DNA from: Moraxellaceae bacterium
Lineage (GTDB): Bacteria > Pseudomonadota > Gammaproteobacteria > Burkholderiales > Rhodocyclaceae
Assembly: GCA_031119205.1 (NCBI GenBank)
Contig: JAVHYF010000029.1
Location: 1-58,184 of the forward strand
DNA length: 58,184 nucleotides
Reading direction: 5' to 3'
The translations under genes and the position numbers were made by a program. The notes under the pieces are model-generated. The model searched no databases. It was not told the DNA's origin and worked only from the letters and a program-made list of their open reading frames with translations. Below, in pieces: positions 54,725 to 58,184 of this stretch. How positions within the stretch are numbered: position 1 is the first letter of the stretch; each line of letters opens with the position of its first letter.

Positions 54725-55780
54725 TCAGCGTCCGTAGCGGACGATATGTTCGGGAATGGCGTCCAGACCGACCACGTCCTTCACGCCGCCGTGCTTGATG
54801 GCCTCCTTCGGCATGCCGAAGACCACGCAACTCTCTTCGTCCTGCGCCAGCGTGTGGGAGCCTGCTTCCTGCATCTCCTTCATGCCCCGCGCCCCATCGT
54901 CGCCCATGCCGGTCATGATGATGCCAAGCGCATTGGGGCCGGCGCTCTTGGCGACCGAGCGGAACAGCACGTCCACCGATGGCCGGTGCCGCGACACCAG
55001 CGGGCCGTCCACAACCTCGACCAGGTATTGCGCGCCGCTGCGCTTGACCATCATGTGGCGGCCACCGGGCGCGATGAGTGCGCGACCGGGCAGGATGCGG
55101 TCGCCGTTGGCGGCTTCCTTGACCTCGATCTGGCACATGGTGTTGAGGCGGTCGGCGAAGCTGCGGGTGAATTTCTCCGGCATGTGCTGCACGATGGCCA
55201 GGCCGGGCGAGGTGCGGGGCAGGGCGGGCAGTACGACTTCCAGTGCCTGGGTGCCACCGGTGGAGACGCCGATGGCGACGATGCGCTCGGTGGTGCGCGC
55301 CATGGCCTTGGAGGCCGTCGGCGCAGCGAGGATTGCATCGGCGGACAGCTTGGGCGCGACCTGACGTACCTGCAGGCGACGCGGGTTGGAGGCGGCGGCA
55401 GCGCGGATGGCAGCGGCCAGCTCATCGTCGTTGCCACGCAGGAAGTCGCTGACGCCCAGTTGCGGCTTGGTGATGATGGCGACGGCGCCGGCTTCCAGCG
55501 CTTCCATGGTGATCTGCGCGCCTTTCTCCGTCAGCGACGAGCAGATGACGGTCGGTGTCGGGCGCTGCTGCATGATCTGCTTCAGGAAGGTGATGCCGTC
55601 CATGCGCGGCATCTCGACGTCGAGTACGAGGACGTCCGGCCACTCCTGCTGCATGCGGGCCAGCGCGAAGATCGGATCGGATGCCGTGGCGATGACCTTG
55701 ATGTCCGGATGCTGCTTCAGGACCTCCTGGATCACCTGTCGCACCACTGCCGAGTCGTCCACCACCATTACACGGATCAT
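54725..55780 (-). CDS. cheB: Chemotaxis protein-glutamate methylesterase/deamidase
   Basis: 351 aa. Receiver domain with D54 ([11 protein letters not shown]) and methylesterase triad S173 (GVSTGGTQ), H199 (VQHMPEKFT) and D294 (TGMGDDG). It removes methyl groups from receptors for adaptation. The ATG at 55780 overlaps the cheD stop (ATGA). The open frame upstream belongs to the cheD region. Confidence 0.96.
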   Translation of the reverse strand: MIRVMVVDDSAVVRQVIQEVLKQHPDIKVIATASDPIFALARMQQEWPDVLVLDVEMPRMDGITFLKQIMQQRPTPTVICSSLTEKGAQITMEALEAGAVAIITKPQLGVSDFLRGNDDELAAAIRAAAASNPRRLQVRQVAPKLSADAILAAPTASKAMARTTERIVAIGVSTGGTQALEVVLPALPRTSPGLAIVQHMPEKFTRSFADRLNTMCQIEVKEAANGDRILPGRALIAPGGRHMMVKRSGAQYLVEVVDGPLVSRHRPSVDVLFRSVAKSAGPNALGIIMTGMGDDGARGMKEMQEAGSHTLAQDEESCVVFGMPKEAIKHGGVKDVVGLDAIPEHIVRYGR

Positions 55781-56265
55781 GGAGTCGTCTCCCTCAGGGA
55801 TTTGGGAAAGTGGGCACTGCGATGGCGCATCCACGCATCGCCGGTGAGGATGTCGAAGCGCAGCTCACGATAGCCATTGCCACCGACGTGCTCGTTGGCG
55901 ATCTGCACGCCCACGTTGTGCAGCAGCGCGCGCACGGAGGCGACGTTGCGTGCGCCCATGTTGGCGAATTCGTGCGAGAACACGCGGGCGCCGCCGAAAA
56001 CCTTGCATTCACAGTCTGCCGCCGCGACGCCCTGGGCGGCCAGCGCCACGCTCATCTTGACCCAGGCCTCGTCGGCAAAGCGCGCATCGAGGCCGCGCCG
56101 GCCCGGTGGCAGGTTGCGGGCCGGCAGCACGATGTGGCACATGGCGCCGACGTGTCGTTGCGGTTGCCATAGCGTGATGGCCACGCAGGACCCGAGCAGC
56201 GTACGCAACTCGTCCTTGCTGTGGCCGATCGCGATCTGGCCGGGGGATACGTTGATGACTGCCAT
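55777..56265 (-). CDS. cheD: Chemoreceptor glutamine deamidase CheD
   Basis: 162 aa. Cysteine hydrolase with T22, C27 (LLGSCVAI) and H44 ([10 protein letters not shown]), which match the Thermotoga CheD triad. FGGARVF, the conserved GxxAxMF-like region, and IGARN-type [14 protein letters not shown] follow. Coupled to cheB by a 4-nt overlap and 21 nt after cheR. Confidence 0.94.
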   Translation of the reverse strand: MAVINVSPGQIAIGHSKDELRTLLGSCVAITLWQPQRHVGAMCHIVLPARNLPPGRRGLDARFADEAWVKMSVALAAQGVAAADCECKVFGGARVFSHEFANMGARNVASVRALLHNVGVQIANEHVGGNGYRELRFDILTGDAWMRHRSAHFPKSLRETTP

Positions 56266-56286
56266 GTCGGGGCGTTCGGCGTCCGT

Positions 56287-57114
56287 CTATCGTGTGCCGG
56301 CGTTGTGGACACGCCGGTATGCCGCCTTGCCGATGCGTTGCAGCGGCAAGTCGTGGGTATGCAGGGCTTCGGCGTGGCCGACGAAGAGGTAGGCGCCCGG
56401 ACGCAGGCGCTCGCACATGCGTTCCAGGATCTGCATCTTGGCGTCGGGCTCGAAGTAGATCAGCGCGTTGCGCAGGAAGATCACGTCGAACAGGCCCATG
56501 GCCGTGCCGTCATGCGTCAGGTTGTGCGGCATGCACTGCACCCGCGAGCGCAGGCTGCGGTCGATCAGGAAGTGCCCTGCGTAATCGCCCTTGCCGCGCA
56601 GGCAATAGCGCTGCAGGTAGCCGGATGGCATGTTCTCGATGCGCTGCAGGGGATACAGGGCACGTCGTGCCCGCGCCAGCGCACGGCTCGAGATGTCGCT
56701 CGCCACGATTTCCCACTTCGGATCCTCGCGCTGCTCGGCCAGGGTCATCGCGATGCTGTAGGCCTCTTCCCCGCTGGAGCTGGCGGCCGACCAGACACGC
56801 AGCGGCCCCTGGCTGAGCGGACCCTTGATCAACTGCGTCAGCAGCGCGAAATGCGCCGGCTCGCGGAAGAAGTAGGTCTCGTTGGTGGTCAGCAGGTCGA
56901 CCATGCGCTGATGCTCGTCGCCATGCTGGCGGTTCTGCACGTAGCTGCAATAGGCGTCGAAGTCGGCCAGCCCCAGGTGTTCAAGGCGGGTGCGCAGGCG
57001 CGAGGCGATCAGGGTCTGCTTGTTGATCGGCAGATGGATGCCGCTGGCCTCCTTGAACAGGGTGCACAGTTGCCGATACGCGCTGGGACTCAATGCCTGC
57101 GTGGAGTCGAACAT
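56287..57114 (-). CDS. cheR: Chemotaxis protein methyltransferase
   Basis: 275 aa. It methylates receptor glutamates with SAM. N-terminal helical domain with LIASRLRTRLEHLG, then TTNETYFFREPAHF, the SAM motif VWSAASSSGEEAYSIAMTL, ASDISSRALARAR, DVIFLRNALIYF and the end FVGHAEALHTHDLPL. Its neighbour order cheW-cheR-cheD-cheB is the usual betaproteobacterial adaptation block. Confidence 0.96.
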   Translation of the reverse strand: MFDSTQALSPSAYRQLCTLFKEASGIHLPINKQTLIASRLRTRLEHLGLADFDAYCSYVQNRQHGDEHQRMVDLLTTNETYFFREPAHFALLTQLIKGPLSQGPLRVWSAASSSGEEAYSIAMTLAEQREDPKWEIVASDISSRALARARRALYPLQRIENMPSGYLQRYCLRGKGDYAGHFLIDRSLRSRVQCMPHNLTHDGTAMGLFDVIFLRNALIYFEPDAKMQILERMCERLRPGAYLFVGHAEALHTHDLPLQRIGKAAYRRVHNAGTR

Positions 57115-57146
57115 GATGGCCGGGTGGGGCGTCGTCCTGCCTTTGC

Positions 57147-57701
57147 TCAGTGCGCGCCCGGGCCGGAGCCCGGTGCTACATGTGCGGCGCTGATCAGGTT
57201 TTCCAGTTCGTCCGGTGACAGCACGTTGCTGACATCCAGCACTACGACGAAGCGGCCTCCGAGGTTCAGCATGCCGGCGACGAAGTCTGCGCGCAGGCCG
57301 GCACCGAAGCCCGGACGCTGCTCGATCTGGGTCGGATCGACTTCCAGCACCTCGCTGACTGCGTCCACGATCACACCGATCGGGTGCACGTTGTCCTCGA
57401 TGTTCACTTCGACGATGACGATGCAGGTGCGTCGGGCGATTCCGGTCGCATTACGGCCGAAGCGCACCGACAGGTCGATCACCGGCACCACCGCACCGCG
57501 CAGGTTGATGACACCACGCAGGAAGGCCGGGGTCAGCGGAATCTCCGTCAGGCCGGGAAACTCGATGATCTCGCGGATCGGCGAGATGGGCAGGGCAAAC
57601 AGCTCGTTGCCGAGCGTGAAGGTCAGGTACTGCTGGGTGCCCAGCGCGGTCAGGCCGTTCTGCGGCCTGGCAGCGCTGGTCGGCAGGTTGGGGCTGCTCA
57701 T
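57147..57701 (-). CDS. cheW: Chemotaxis coupling protein CheW
   Basis: 184 aa. It links receptors to the kinase CheA. CheW signatures: YLTFTLGNELFALPISPIREIIE, LTPAFLRGVINLRGAVVPVIDLSVRFG, GVIVDAVSEVLEV and GMLNLGGRFVVVLDVSNVL. The start at 57701 (MSSPNLPTS) is preferred; an in-frame ATG six residues upstream is possible. Confidence 0.95.
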   Translation of the reverse strand: MSSPNLPTSAARPQNGLTALGTQQYLTFTLGNELFALPISPIREIIEFPGLTEIPLTPAFLRGVINLRGAVVPVIDLSVRFGRNATGIARRTCIVIVEVNIEDNVHPIGVIVDAVSEVLEVDPTQIEQRPGFGAGLRADFVAGMLNLGGRFVVVLDVSNVLSPDELENLISAAHVAPGSGPGAH

Positions 57702-57755
57702 GAGTGGCGCTCCTCGCAATGTCCGGAACAGTTGTTCGTGTTGTGCGCGCGCATG

Positions 57756-58184
57756 TCAGAAGCGCTCGAAGGCGGACTCGTCGATGTCACTGTCCGCGTG
57801 GTGCGCCGCACGCGACGGCGCGTTGCTGCGGCCAGCCGGGCGCGCGGCGGGACGTGCTGCCGGCCTGCCGCGTTGTTGCGTATCTGCATCGGTGCGGAAG
57901 AACTGCATGGTCTGCTGCAGGCTGATGGCTTGCGAACTCATTTCCTCCGCGGTGGAGGACAGCTCTTCCGAGGCGGATGCATTGGCCTGCGTCGTCTCGG
58001 ACACCTGGTTCACGGCGGTGCTGATCTGCTCCAGCCCTGCGCTCTGCTCGCGACTGGCGGCCGAGATTTCCTGCACCAGATCGGCGGTGCGGGTGATCGA
58101 AGGCACCAGGTCCGAGAACAGCGCGCCTGCACGCTCGGCGAGGTTCACCGAGTTGCCGGCCACGCTGCTGATTTCCTGCGCGGC
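57756..58184 (-). CDS. Methyl-accepting chemotaxis protein, C-terminal end (partial)
   Basis: 142 visible residues of the cytoplasmic signalling helix and tail; the N-terminus lies beyond the window. [29 protein letters not shown] and the methylation helix [30 protein letters not shown] (both in parts) are typical. The tail is Ala/Arg/Pro-rich and ends ESAFERF without an NWETF-type docking pentapeptide. First gene of the minus-strand chemotaxis block seen here. Confidence 0.93.
   Translation of the reverse strand, partial: AAQEISSVAGNSVNLAERAGALFSDLVPSITRTADLVQEISAASREQSAGLEQISTAVNQVSETTQANASASEELSSTAEEMSSQAISLQQTMQFFRTDADTQQRGRPAARPAARPAGRSNAPSRAAHHADSDIDESAFERF

Overview
The window is about 58 kb of GC-rich, densely packed chromosome from a betaproteobacterium. 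Evidence for this includes a PriB gene between rpsF and rpsR, the exbB-exbD-lpxK-trm112-kdsB-adk order, a Coq7-type quinone hydroxylase, AlaA next to homoserine dehydrogenase, a split ProS/RppH divergent pair and an HTH-free CheR-CheD-CheB block. The order Rhodocyclales is plausible, but that is inference. I see no phage genes, transposases, CRISPR arrays or rRNA.

Layout. 1-3 kb: hom (cut by the window edge), alaA, a small Mth938-like protein and a BCP/PrxQ peroxiredoxin. 3-5.3 kb: a PIN-PhoH ATPase and a membrane-anchored DUF2726-like protein. 5.3-8.5 kb: tRNA-Ser(GGA), then rpsF-priB-rpsR-rplI and dnaB. 8.5-13.1 kb: a lipoprotein, a lytic transglycosylase, proS, and divergently rppH-coq7, then an OsmC-like protein. 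13.1-13.66 kb: a 520-bp spacer with a strong candidate small RNA. 13.66-19.6 kb: tatD, a DedA protein, purN, a DUF3108 protein, an RsmB-type methyltransferase and an MscS channel. 19.6-24.5 kb (minus): fabI, a parvulin PPIase, bolA, yciB and an EnvZ/OmpR-type two-component system. 24.6-28.4 kb: two secreted, highly charged proteins, one with an internal 85-residue tandem repeat, and a DUF1800/DUF1501 export pair. 28.4-35.4 kb: a stand-alone condensation-domain protein, tsaB-rimI-uracil-DNA glycosylase, a ThrE-type exporter and recQ.

35.5-38.4 kb (minus) holds the most distinctive accessory locus: two tandem paralogous secreted proteins. Each has a signal peptide, a small four-Cys domain, a linker of 46 or 50 consecutive serines, and a C-terminal domain that matches the PL3 pectate lyase pattern. 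Their upstream regions share a dyad (AGTTCG-N9-CGAACT) plus a second block at identical spacing, which suggests joint control. Their first 110 coding bases are identical.

38.4-48.6 kb: typA, mtnP-def, then a minus operon for an exported barnase-type RNase, a barstar-type inhibitor and a NudB-like Nudix enzyme; then xseA, exbB-exbD, lpxK, trm112, kdsB and adk. 48.6-58.2 kb: a 7TM diguanylate cyclase, a CobD/CbiB-family protein, miaA, a TraB/GumN protein, then a minus-strand signalling block: MCP (partial), cheW, cheR, cheD, cheB and a receiver-EAL phosphodiesterase.

A recurring regulatory feature is a -10-like hexamer (TAGAAT, TACAAT, TATAAT) only 7-9 nt before the ATG, with no Shine-Dalgarno sequence. 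It is seen at tatD, yciB, tsaB, recQ and xseA and suggests leaderless mRNAs. All functional calls rest on reading motifs by eye; no database search was run.
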